Shown here: one piece after another, positions 44,640 to 55,587 of the stretch | Layout of the letters: the number at the start of each line of letters is the position of its first letter | Position numbering within the stretch: position 1 is the stretch's first letter | Source of the DNA: Boswellia sacra | Lineage: Eukaryota > Streptophyta > Magnoliopsida > Sapindales > Burseraceae | NCBI GenBank assembly: GCA_013180625.2 | Contig: SNVD02004792.1 | Location: 149,300 to 213,299 of the forward strand | DNA length: 64,000 nt | Direction: 5' to 3' | The notes under the pieces: generated by a model | The model's input: only the letters and a program-made list of their open reading frames with translations | Database searches by the model: none | What the model was told of the DNA's origin: nothing | Program-made: the position numbers and the translations under genes

Positions 44640-45900
44640 AGTCGTGGAGATAGAAGACACCATAGAACCTGAAGAAGGAGTCATGGCAGAATAGGATCTT
44701 TCAAGTGGCATGGATCAAGTGAAGGCGAAAATGGATGCCATGAGGCAAAAAATGATAGAATTGACAAAGTTGATAGCAACCTGATTGCTGCTAAGAACAA
44801 GGCTAATCATGGGAACTAATGTTGAAAGATCTAACAACGACCTACCTCCTGGGTCAAATGACGGTAATAACATTAAAATTGAAGGAAACCCAAGAGGCAA
44901 CAATCACGAGGAAGGGTTCCATAATGAAGGGGAATACCTTAGGGCCAAAGTGGCCAAGTAAATAGAAGCCATGAAGAAGTTCTCTAAAGATTTAGAGAAA
45001 ATACAAGGATGAAGAAGAAGAAAAGAGTAGAAAGGATAGAGGACTTTTCTAATATACAGATAAAAGGACTACCACCTAAGTTTAAGATGCCAAATCTAGT
45101 GAAGTTTATGGGGACAGGAATTCGAAATCCCACCTCTGGCATTACACTACTATTATGGGCATGATAGGCCTATCAAAAGAGTTGACTCTAAAATTTTTCA
45201 TACACTCACTAGAGAGACGAGCACTAGAATGGTACCTTGAGTAGGAGGATAGAGTAAAGGAAGACTGGATAGAGTTATCGAGAGGTTTGTTGATTAATGC
45301 TCCTACAACACACCGTTGGATATGACACTATTGGAAACTACTTGTCAAAAGGATAAAGAGACGTTCTTTGAGTACCTAACTCGTTGGAGAGGGAAGATCG
45401 CTCATATGGTGACTAGGCCTACCGAAAAGGACCAAGTAAGGATAGTAATGAAGTGAGCGCTTCCTCCCATCTGTGACTATTTAGTAGGGTTCTTGCTGAA
45501 GACTTTTGAGATTTAAATGACTCTGGTTTCCAGATTAAGGATGCTGAGAATAAGCAAAGAAGAGATCTCCCTAAGAGAGACTTGGTGAGTTACAAACAAG
45601 TGAACAGGATAGTTGCCAGAATTGGTTTAAATGTTGTGACACAACAAAGGATATTCAACCAGTTGGGACGATAATTATCCAAAGTTTTCAAAGAGCTCCA
45701 TGCCCAATCTAAGCTACTACCCTTTGCACTCGTACCTCCACCAAACCCACTACTGGCAAAACTCAAGCACAATGAACATTGTGACTTCCATCAAACACTA
45801 GGCCATACCATAGACAAATACACGCACCTTCATCATGAGGTTCAAAATCTCATTGATAATGGCCAAATTCTGGACCCAGAAACATAAACACATACCATAA
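44640..45900 (+). pseudogene. gag pseudogene of element A
   Basis: Pieces line up with the gag of element B: RRALEWYLE, VKEDWIELSRGLLI, KETFFEYLTRWRGKIAHMVT, PTEKDQVRIVMK and later HCDFHQTLGHTIDKYTHLHH. These are Retrotrans_gag (PF03732) motifs followed by the CxF/C-H...H region. It contains many in-frame stops. Confidence 0.8.
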
Positions 45901-46277
45901 CCTACATCACTAGCTTAGGTTTGACTGAACAACAAGTGATAAATTCCTTTGATGATATGAAGGAAATTGAAAAGAAAGGTAGGGTCGAGATGGAAAGGAT
46001 GAAGCAAGAAAAAGAAATTAAAGATGTAAGAGTGATAGAAGTGTGGGATGATTCCTAAATGATGAGACACAAGTATTAAATAAAAGTGAGCAATGTTATC
46101 TAGACAAGGGCAAGCAAGTAAGTAACAAAGTGTCAAAGGCACAAGAAAAGAAAGGCAAGGACACTTTGGCTAATAAAGACATACGTTCGTAAAGGGCAGA
46201 GGTCATTGAATCAGATGGACAACAAATAAAGGGTTTGCATAAGAAGGTTGACAAGATAAGAGCAGATATATAGATAT
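45901..46277. other. end of element A gag region before element B
   Basis: Lys/Glu-rich coding scraps (KEIEKKGRVEMERMKQEKEI) run on from gag. No intact frame. Confidence 0.4.
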
Positions 46278-48178
46278 TGTAGGCACTAAATTTTTGAGGC
46301 TCGATAAAGAATTGAGATGAATATCGAGCAAAAAATGACCAAAATGCCCTTGGAGGCCAAGAAAGGGTAGGTGAGAGGGAGTTGGTGAAAGGTCTCGAAA
46401 ATTAACATATGCTTCAAAAAATCATAAAAATTAATTTAGGAGGAATCTGATGATGAATCCTATACCATTATGAAGCTACAAATGTCTAATTTTCATAAAA
46501 ATTTACGGATCATGAATCGGAGTTGAACTCGAAAAGTTATAAGCAACTGAATAGATATAGGTTAGAAGGGACTACATTATAAATTGTAAAATAAGAGGGG
46601 CCAAATAGGGAATACATTGTTGACACAATATTGTTCAGTGTTACTGTTCATCCGAATCTCACATTGTTTTTTTACCACTTTTTCACTCCAAGGAAAGCCT
46701 ATATAAGCACACCTTGGGTACACTTTTCAAGGCATCTAGAAATCCTTTCTCTCTCCCTCTAGGACACACTTGTGAGAATTCCAAGGAGTCATTTCTAGTC
46801 TAATATTTTTCGGACGTTTTATATTGCTCTAAACCTAGAAAGGGTATGTCTTGAGAGTAGTTTTCTCTTCTCCCTCATATTTTCTTTTTTATTTTTTCTT
46901 GTTTAGAATAAGCATGTTTATGATTTATTTCATGCCTAGAAGCATGCTAGGGTTACTATGAATTGTTTTAACCCTTATTAGTTTTGCGAGATGGATAAGT
47001 GTGTCATGGTAAGTCCGTTATCCCTCCTTTATCTAGAAACATGTTTAGGAATTTAATTTTCTTCGCGGATACTTAGAAATATGCTTAGGAGAACATGCTT
47101 AGAATCAGGCTAAAGAGCACATGGCTAGAATCATGCTAAGGAAGACTTATATTTGCTATGAAGAATGTTAGAAAATAGCATAGAATAGTTTAGAATTACC
47201 ATTTTGCCCTTGAATGCTATGATTGATGTTGATTGCTTGAATTAGACTAGAATATGCCATGATTTTGAAGATTAGGCTAGAAATGCCATGATTCTTAATG
47301 AATTGATATGAATTATGTTAGAATAGCAATAAGTAGAATAACATGACAGAATTATCAAATATAGGTAGAAGTGCCATGATTCTAGATTGTGGATTTGTTT
47401 AATTGATTTATGAATCTATGAATATATCATGGATACACTATGATTAGAATAATGCCATGAAGTGATGGTGGACTCATATTGATGGTAAGGGACCATCACT
47501 AAAGTTGATAGATGCATGTATGAATATGCATGCAGAGGTTTGATAAACATGGAATAGACTCACATATGGTGGTGAGGAATTCCTTATTTATCGAATCTCA
47601 CATTGATTGATTATATTGAAGATGTAATTTACATGACAATGCTATAATTCGTATGAATGAGTGAATGATAATATGAAGTGCTAGGAATCAAATTTATTTT
47701 ATTGTTGAAGAACAAACTAATGTGATCCTCTTTCCCTTCCCCTATGTTTGAAGGCAATGTAATCTATTCTCCTCCCTCTTTCTATGGATGTTTATATAAT
47801 CGTTGTTGATTGAATAATCTTCTCACATGTCTTAAAGAAGATAAAAATGGAATATGTGCATAAAACCAACCACTTAAGCGGACTAAGTAACACGAGTTAT
47901 TCCTATTTGGTTTTCCCTAATGAAGGCCGGATCTTAATTCGGGTAGGTCGAATGACTCGTATCTAACTTACCGAACCCATATTTGAAGGGATAAGGGTAG
48001 TTGAGGTCCTGAAGTGAGAGATCAGATTGCCCCTATTCATTCCCAATTGAAGAATTGGGTGGCGACTCCATTCTCCAGACGTGCTTATGACTCATTTGTG
48101 TTTCTTTAGGTCTTGAAAGAGGCTTTGACACAGTGTTATGGTAGCAAATGCTCTGGTGGGATGAAAGCCCCGTTCACA
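46278..48178 (+). repeat. 5' LTR of element B
   Basis: TGTAGGCACTAAATTTTTGAGG to CCCCGTTCACA, 1.9 kb. The promoter is visible as GCCTATATAAGCACACC at about 46,697. The CTTCCCCTATGTTTGAAGGC and GGGTGGCGACTCC blocks are shared with LTRs A, C, D and E, but the first kilobase is distinct. Confidence 0.85.
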
Positions 48179-48179
48179 G

Positions 48180-48196
48180 TGACGACTCCACTGGGG
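48180..48196 (+). other. primer-site-like sequence of element B
   Basis: TGACGACTCCACTGGGG lies 1 bp after the LTR end TTCACA, paralleling element A. Confidence 0.5.
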
Positions 48197-48998
48197 ATAA
48201 GAGAAGTTGATTTCGATGGGGATACCAAATTCTAATATCTCGTGTTTATACAATGAGTCCTTGAATGACTACACTTTTGCACACAATGAGCACGAATTGC
48301 CTAAACTAGCCGTGTGGCATTAGCATGAGAAGTCTTTGGCTCCATTCAATCCCTAGATGACTCATGATGGTGTCACCACCTTTGAGCACGTACCATTGAA
48401 TTAGTATAAAAAGAGATTGGCCTAAAAGGACATCTCTTGCTCGAAAGAGCTCAAACCATTGGACCCTTGAGACTCAAGCCTATGTAGATAACTCTAGAAA
48501 TTTCTAATAGGATGAATATCCAAAACCCATGTTGAATTGCATGTCTATGGATGTAAATTCCCCATGATTAGAATAACATCAACTCAAACCTCATGGAACC
48601 ATGAATGAATGCCACATGTCAAGTCACCCATAGGAATAAAGTTGGGATATTTTCCACGAGTTAAGGTTATCACGCGTTTGGAAGCCATGTTATGATAATC
48701 ATAAAGAATCCAACATCAACATGAATGTTAGAATTAGGAGAGAGATCTCGCATTCCCACATCCCATGATGACGACTTGGAAATGAGGCCAAAAATCCAAG
48801 AAAAAGACACTCAACCTCACGTGTGTGGCAGAAATAAGGTTGGAAGGTTGAAAGTGTGTATATGCCCTTGTATGGGCTTGCATCATATCATGCATACATG
48901 TATGCATGCATGGCATTAACACATTTGTTTTGCAGCCATCATAGCTTGGGTTAGACGAGGTGGTCATTTGACAAGGCAAGAAGAACCAGTTGTTGAAA

Positions 48999-50148
48999 TG
49001 GCTACACCCAACCATAAAAATACTGAAATGACCCAATTGAGAGCTGATATGACTACACTTCAACAACAAATGGCCTAACTTGTTGAGCACTCCGAAATAG
49101 GCCCAACTATATGAATCAACCTACACTCAAGGGTAACAATGGTGATGGCGAGACGAGCCAAGGCAAAGACAGAGGAAAAGCCTAATCAACCAACAAGAGC
49201 CTAAATTGATCAAGTGATTGGCCAAAGACATGGAGAAAGTCCAATCTCTCTTAAAGAAGCAGGGTTTAAAAGGGGTAGAAGACCTAGATGACATATTGCT
49301 CATTGGGGACAATGATTTGCCTTCAAAGTTTTGCATACCAGACTTGCCCAAGTTCAATACAGAGGGCAACCCAAAGATGCACTTGAAACATTATGCGACT
49401 GCCATGGCCACTACTCCTTTGTCAAAGGAGCACGTATTAAAGTACTTCTTGCTATCTTTAGAAGGTGATGCCATAGTATGGTACCATGATCTCCCCATGA
49501 GAGTTCAAGGAGATTGGGAGGAGCTTTCTAGGCAATTTGTAAAGCAGTAGTGCCATAATACCCAACTGGGGGTAACCTTGAGAGATTTGGAGACAGCAGG
49601 TCCAAAGCCCAATGAAACCTTCTTAGAATACTTGGTCCATTGGAGGGCCAAAGCTGCTAAGATGACCACGAGTACCGTAGAGAAGGACCAGGTTTGGATG
49701 GTGATTAATAGAGCCCATGCCTTCATCAGTGACAGACTTGCAGGCTTTCAAGTCAAAACATTCGAAGACTTGTATGATTCAAGCATCCAAATGGAAGATT
49801 TGGAGGCTAAGTAGAAAAGAAACAACAACTACTACCCTAGAAGAAATCAAGGGTAGTATGACCAAATTAGTAGGTTAGACAACGAAGATGTAGAAGAGCA
49901 TCAACCAAGAAAGTTTTGTCAATTGGGACGACCCTTATCTGAAGTATTTGAGGAGCTTTATGCCCGATTTGTGTTATTCCTATTGACACCAAAGCCCCTA
50001 CAAAACCCACGATTAGCTAACCATAAGCATCATGAATATTGCGTTTTGCTCCAACAAACTGGCAATGTCACCGACACATGCCATCGCCTTAGACATGAGA
50101 TGCAAGACCGAATTGATAATGTAAGAATTCCTGACCTAGAGAAAGAAT
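48999..50148 (+). pseudogene. gag pseudogene of element B
   Basis: It starts MATPNHKNTEMTQLRADMTT, then breaks. The best piece is 49218-49550: FCIPDLPKFNTEGNPKMHLK, LKYFLLSLEGDAIVWYHDLP, WEELSRQFVKQ. After one stop it resumes as LRDLETAGPKPNETFLEYLV, HWRAKAAKM, VEKDQVWMVINRAHAFISDR. Next comes KFCQLGRPLSEVFEELYARF and a final HEYCVLLQQTGNVTDTCHRL. These are the Retrotrans_gag core and a CxL...H...C-H region. At least four stops or shifts disable it. Confidence 0.87.
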
Positions 50149-51680
50149 AATGATGTTTTAAAAATATTCTATTTGTGAGTTGTGTGTTCTTTCGATGATC
50201 ATTGATAAAGTCATGATATTCATTGGAAATAGATTTTTTGTAATACATGACATTGTCTTATTTGCATGCTTGACTCTTTTTTTGCTAGATGATTTTTATT
50301 CTTCATTCTTCAATCATTTGAGCACAATAGCCATGAATATGGAACTTAATGCCACTTAGAGAAACTTTATATGAATAAAGCTTGGTGTCAAGCTCTTATA
50401 AGACTCTAGAACCCATTTGATCAGCACTCGAGGTGAAATCCTAGGCTTCACAACATGATAGAATTAGACCTTCTTTGAATTGATTGACCCTTTTAAGCCC
50501 ACCTAATCATGAAAAGAAGTTGACAAGTTTGTGTGCAATTTTGATCTCAAAAAAAAGAGAAGAAGAGGAAAAAAAGAAGAAAACAAAACAAAAAGGAACC
50601 AAAAAAAAGAAGAAGAAGACAAAACAAAAAGGAACAAAAAAAGAAAAAGAAAAAGAAGAAATAGAGAAAGAAGAGTGCTAATCCCATTCCTCATAAAGTT
50701 CTGGGGTGTAGGCACTCAAAATCAAAAGCAAAGCAAACATAGTGGGTGAAGACTCAAAGTTTGGAGATACAAAGGGAAGAAGTTGATGCTCTCAATTAAA
50801 ACCTAGAATGGTTGTATGACTATGGGTAAGAGAACTTTATAGTTTGCTTTATCATACCTTGACACTAGCCTATCATTACAAGCTTCATAAAGCCCTAATG
50901 ATCCTTGATGTTATGATGAGCCCACATTAGTGGAGAGTGGTGTGAAAAGTGGGTTTATGGTAGTTCTTCTATCTTTAGAGATTGATCATTAGTTTCTATT
51001 TGCATAAGCCTATCTGAGTTTCAACAAGTGAAGTATGATTGGTGATACACATACACACACAAAGAATCTTGAATAAAGCAATTCTGGCATTAGAGTCGAA
51101 ATTATGAACAATTACGATGTCAATACATTACCATAAAATTATTAAATCTGAGAATCCTTGAGAAACTTTAATGTAAATCAAATTGATAGACAACTCATAT
51201 TCAGCATTTGAACCTATTATTGAGGATATTAGGTTTATTGAAATCATGTCAAAAGGAAGAAAATCTGCCAACATTTTCCATTAAGGGCATCAAAGAAGCA
51301 ACTTTGCCACCAACGTTGAAGAAGCACAACCTATGGAAGAAGTTAGCCATTTTGTGTAGCATGGATGTCTACAAAGAAAGAGGAATAATGCCTTTGAAGT
51401 TGGATGAAGAAATTCCCCAAGACGATATTAAACTCTTCATACAAAGGGTAAATACTTACCATCCATCTTCAGAAGTGAAAAGAAGCAAAGGACAAGGGGT
51501 TGTCCACTCATCTTGAGTAATAAATGATATAAGGAGGCAAAGAATTGCCCTGATCATTTTTAAAATCATGGCAGATATTATCTCAATCATCTCAAAGGAA
51601 GTGTAAGAAATGGTGCTAGAATAGATAGCCTCTATTGTAACCAAATTTGAGAAAAAGAAACAAAGAAAAATAAGGAAAAA
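50149..51680. other. post-gag region of element B with purine-rich tract
   Basis: A nearly pure A/G tract spans about 50549-50680 on the plus strand. In one frame it would encode only Lys/Arg/Glu. A matching tract lies in the related stretch at 56140-56280. A 102-aa frame at 51208-51516 (ATLPPTLKKHNLWKKLAILC and so on) resembles no family I know. No protease or polymerase motifs were seen. Confidence 0.5.
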
Positions 51681-51985
51681 AAAGTCTACTAAGTCAAAAA
51701 CTTGAAAAGGCAGCTTAGGCAAAAATTAAGGCAAGCTTGCTAAGCTGAAAATTCGAAAGGGTAGCTTAGGCAAAAAGTTAAGGCAAGAAAGAAAAGAAGA
51801 AAAAGCTTGCTGAGTTGAAAACCCAGAAAGGATGGCTCAGGCAAAAGTTAGGGCAAGCTTGCCAAGTCGAAAACTCGAAGAGGGCAGCTTAGGCAAAACT
51901 TATAGCATAAAAAAAAAGAAAGAAATGGAAAATGATTGAATCAGCTAAGTCAAAAACCTAAAAGGGCAACTTAGACAAAATTTAG
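51681..51985. repeat. irregular ~60-90-bp tandem repeat in element B
   Basis: The phrase GAAAANTCGAAAGGGTAGCTTAGGCAAAANTTANGGCAAGCTTGC returns four to five times with indels and A-rich inserts. Confidence 0.65.
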
Positions 51986-52979
51986 GGTTAAAAAGAAAAA
52001 TACTTGAAAAAGCAAAAAACTGCCATCGAATCTCTGACTTGGACCCATCCTGACACAATCTAATCCAATCACTGTCTCAGCTAGAATCAAGAGAATAGCT
52101 GTGAAACCTAAGCCCATCTAAGGAATGATGATCATAAGATAAAAGTCACAAGACCATCCAGAGAGACCAATAGAAACTGCGTAAGAAGGAAGAACTAAAG
52201 AAGGCAAAGCCTATCAGATGTGCTCCGATCCATCATTTCAAGCAAAGACATGATAGAAGACAATGTCACTCTACCACTTCCAGTGTAAATGATTATGATA
52301 GAAATTAGAAAGTTGAAACGTTGGCAAGACATCGATGGCATTAGAATTGAATGAATGAGGAACAAATATGGCAGAGAATTCATCATACAAGGGGTAAAGC
52401 TCTTACCTATTGAAGTGAAAGACATGATAATAAGACTCCCAAAAGGTCGTGCAATCCTTGAGAAAGGGGATGTCGAGCTTTACATGTTGAAGGAATTTCA
52501 TATTCTAGAGACTGTTAGATTCGTGCTGCTTCCAGTTGTCATCCTTTAGAAGCCTCAATAGAGGCTAGAAAGTATTGGAAGAAACATCAGACATGTTAAA
52601 TTATGAGAAAATGCATTGGAAGGTGTGAAGTGAAGTAGAAGAGAAAAAGAATAGCTGATGATGACAGTCCTCACTCATCATCACCATTATTATCAACATC
52701 AAGAAGCAATGACTTGAGCCTGAAGGCATTTGATCCCTTGATCCAAACGAGCATTTTCTTGATGACTTGTCTAATCCAAGCAAGAAGCATGTAGAGTTAG
52801 AAAAGATAATCAAGATAGACATCATGCATGCATGAAACATAAAATGTTTTCTTCTAGGCAGCATAATTCAAAATGATATACAATCTATAAGTAATCGAGT
52901 AGAATTACAATGCAGTATGAAATACTAGGGGTAACTGCAAAACAAATGGGCTTAACACCTCAAGGAGATGTAGCAGTTG
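51986..52979. other. unassigned interior of element B
   Basis: No recognised coding motif. A 64-aa frame at 52355-52549 is unassigned. Confidence 0.4.
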
Positions 52980-53675
52980 TAGTATGATGTGCAAGTCATT
53001 CTCGATGAGACCCAACAAAAATAGCACGATGTGCAAGTTAGTCTTAATGAGATCCAAAAGAAGTAGCATGATGTGCAAGTCAGTCTCAATGAGACCCAAT
53101 AGAAGCTGCACGATGTGCAGGATAGTTTTGATGAGATCTAATAGAAGTAGCACGATGTACAAGTCAGTCTCGATAAGACCCAACAAAAACAGCACGATGT
53201 GTAGGATAATCTCGATGATACCCAGTAGAAGTAGCATGATGTGTAAGATATCTCGATGAGATCCAAGAGAAGTAGTACGATGTGCAAGTTAGTCTTAGTG
53301 AGATCCAACAGACGTAGCACGATGTACAAGTCAATCTCGATAAGACCCAGCGAAAGCAGCACGATGTACAAGTTAGTCTCGATGAGTCCCAATAGAAGCA
53401 GCATGATGTGCAAGACATCTCGATGAGACGCAACAGAAGCAGCACGATATGCAAGCTAGTCTCGATAAGACACAACAAAAGCAAGCCGATGTGTAAGTCA
53501 GTCTTGATAAGACCTAACAGAAGTAGCACGGTAGTCTCGATGAGCAATAAAAGTAGTATGACATGTAAGTGAGTCTTGATGGGACCCAACAGAAGTAGCA
53601 TGATGTGCAAGTTAGTCTCGATGAGACCCAATAGAAGTAGCACAATGAGATCCAATAAAGAGCATGATGTATGCA
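52980..53675. repeat. 42-bp minisatellite, about 15 units
   Basis: GATGTGCAAGTCAGTCTCGA plus TGAGACCCAACAGAAGTAGCAC repeats with starts at 52986, 53028, 53070, 53112, 53154, 53196, 53238, 53279, 53321, 53363, 53405, 53446 and 53488, then more loosely to 53675. 42 is a multiple of three, which yields long repetitive frames on both strands (52905-53771). These are not genes. Confidence 0.93.
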
Positions 53676-53949
53676 AGAATGAAGGATGTTAGAACTCAAG
53701 AGATTTCCCAATGGACCAAATGACATCAATAACAGAAACAAGAATACTCGAAAGTAGGGCATCAAATCCAATGAGTATGAAGATTGAAAGAAACATGAAG
53801 AATACTTAGAAGAGGGGTATGAAACCTAGCGAATGCAAAGTCTGAAGAAATCAAAGAAGGCATGAATGATACTTAGCCGAAGGCACAAAGAATGAGAAGG
53901 TCTAAAGACCATGAAGCAGTACATGATAGAAGTTATCCTAGTGGGCATG

Positions 53950-54245
53950 TATTAGAAGGAAAACTTAAGAAGTAGGTGCACTTAAGAGTGTTTTAAGCTT
54001 TTAGAATAGGCACAAGCCCTAAAAAGAGGTGCACTGAAGAGTGTTAAAACCCTAAGAAGTAGGTATACTTAAGAGAGTTTTAAGCCCTTAGAATAGGCAC
54101 AAGCCCTAAGAAAAGGTGTACTGAAGAGCGTCAAAAACCCTAAAAAGTAGGTGCACTGAAGAGTATTAGAAACCCTAAGAAGTAGGTGCACTGAAGAGTG
54201 TTAGAAACCCTAAGAAATAGGTGCACTAAAGAGTGTTTTATCATA
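53950..54245. repeat. ~37-bp minisatellite
   Basis: AAGTAGGTGCACTGAAGAGTG followed by TTAGAAACCCTAAG repeats about seven times, with TTAGAATAGGCACAAGCCCTA variants between. The AAACCCTAA piece is coincidental and not telomeric. Confidence 0.8.
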
Positions 54246-54254
54246 ACATCATAA

Positions 54255-54420
54255 GGATGCTTTCTAGCCCTTAGATGGGAACATTAGCCCTTGAATGGGC
54301 ACATTTGCCCTTAGATGGGCACATTAGCCCTCGGATGGGTACATCTACGCTTAGATGGGCACATTAGCCATTGAATGGGCATCTCAGCCCTTAGGTAGGC
54401 ATACTATTCTTTGAATGGAC
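54255..54420. repeat. 20-bp minisatellite, about eight units
   Basis: TTAGCCCTTGAATGGGCACA recurs every 20 bp with point changes (AGATGGG, GGATGGG, GGTAGGC). Confidence 0.88.
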
Positions 54421-54581
54421 ACACCTTTTTGTAGGAGTAGAAGAAGAGAGAGAGAGATGAGGAGAAAGTTTGATATAATAAGAATAAATGCGAAGATGTC
54501 GAGAGGGAAGAAAGAAAGATGAAGCAAGAGTACTTTGTCGACTTTTATGTCTCACAAACCTCTCCAAAGTAGGGGGTAAGC

Positions 54582-55587
54582 TATAGACATTAAATTTTTG
54601 AGGCTCGATGAAGGAATGAAGATGAATGTCGAGCAAAAAAAATGATCAAAATGCCCTTGGAGGCCAAGAAAGGAAAGGTGAGAGGGAGTTGGTGAAAGAT
54701 CTTGAAAGCTAATATATGACTTCAAAAAATTAAAAAAAAAAATTAATCTAGAACGAATCTGATGATTAATCATATATTGTTGTGAAGCCACATATGTCTA
54801 ATTTTCATAGAAATTTATGGATCATGAGTTGGAGTTGAAATCAAAAAGTTATAAGCAATTGAACAGACAAAGGTCAAAAGGGACTACATTACAAAATTGT
54901 AAAATAGGAGAGGCCAAACAGGACTGCACTATTCCAAATAGCGAGTGCACTATTCACAGTTTAGTTTTACTTTTATCTGAATCCCACATTGGTTTTTTTA
55001 TCACTTTTTCACTCCAAGGAGAGCCTATATAAGCACACATTAGGCACACTTCTCAAGGCATCCAGAAATCCTTCCTCTCTCTCTCTCTCTCTCTCTCTCC
55101 CTTCAGGACATACTTGTGAGAATTCCAAAGAGTCTTTTCTATTCTAATATTTTTCGAACGTTTTATATAGCACTAAACCCGGAAACGGTACGTCCTGAGA
55201 GTAGTTTTCTCTTCTTCCTCATATTTTCTTCTTTATTTTTTATTGTTTAGAATAAGCATGTTTTTGATTTATTTTTATGCCTAGAAGTATGCTAGGATTA
55301 TTATGAATTGTTCTAACCATTATTTGTTTTGTGAGATGGATAAATGTGTCAAAGTAAGTCCATTATCCCTCATTTATCTAGAAACATGTTTAGGAATTTA
55401 ATTTTCTTTGCAAATGTTTAGAAATATGCTTAGGAGCACATGCTTAGAATCACGCTTAGGAGCATATGATTAGAATCATACGAAGACTTATATTTGCTTT
55501 GAAGAATGCTAGGAAATAGCATAGAATAGTTTAGAATTGCCGTTTTTTCCTTGAAGCTATGATTGGTGTTGATTGCTTGAATTAGCT
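54582..55587 (+). repeat. 3' LTR of element B, truncated
   Basis: It matches the first ~950-1000 bp of 46278 onward (TAAATTTTTGAGGCTCGAT, AATGCCCTTGGAGGCCAAGA, GCCTATATAAGCACAC, ATTTTTCG(G/A)ACGTTTTATAT) and stops after GATTGCTTGAATTAG (5' LTR position about 47246). AGGGGGTAAGC precedes it as polypurine tract. A (CT)n run at 55075-55099 is expanded relative to the 5' LTR. Confidence 0.88.

Larger units (their letters stand above)
41977..46277 (+). mobile_element. Tat/Ogre-like element A: 5' LTR, leader, gag remains
   Basis: LTR (41977 to about 43693), primer-site-like GGCGACTTCACTGGG, a ~900-bp leader with a 55-bp minisatellite, then a degraded gag (about 44640-45900). At 46278 it is interrupted by element B, the same superfamily in the same orientation. 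The 55.6-58 kb stretch may be its continuation. Confidence 0.72.
46278..55587 (+). mobile_element. Tat/Ogre-like element B, gag-only, repeat-rich
   Basis: 5' LTR 46278-48178, primer-like site at 48180, leader, degraded gag 48999-50148, then more than 4 kb with no recognisable pol but four tandem arrays and a purine-rich tract, a polypurine tract before 54582, and a 3' LTR cut at 55587. Lack of pol makes it non-autonomous. The two LTRs differ by roughly a tenth in the part I aligned by eye, so it is much older than the 15.7-kb element. Confidence 0.8.

Noticed and set aside
52905..53771. Several overlapping 85-170-aa frames on both strands, rich in Leu/Ile/Cys or Met/Ser/Asn
   Set aside because: They are translations of the 42-bp minisatellite, whose length is a multiple of three.
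54000..54240. AAACCCTAA pieces as interstitial telomere repeats
   Set aside because: They occur once per ~37-bp unit of a minisatellite and not as tandem 7-mers.
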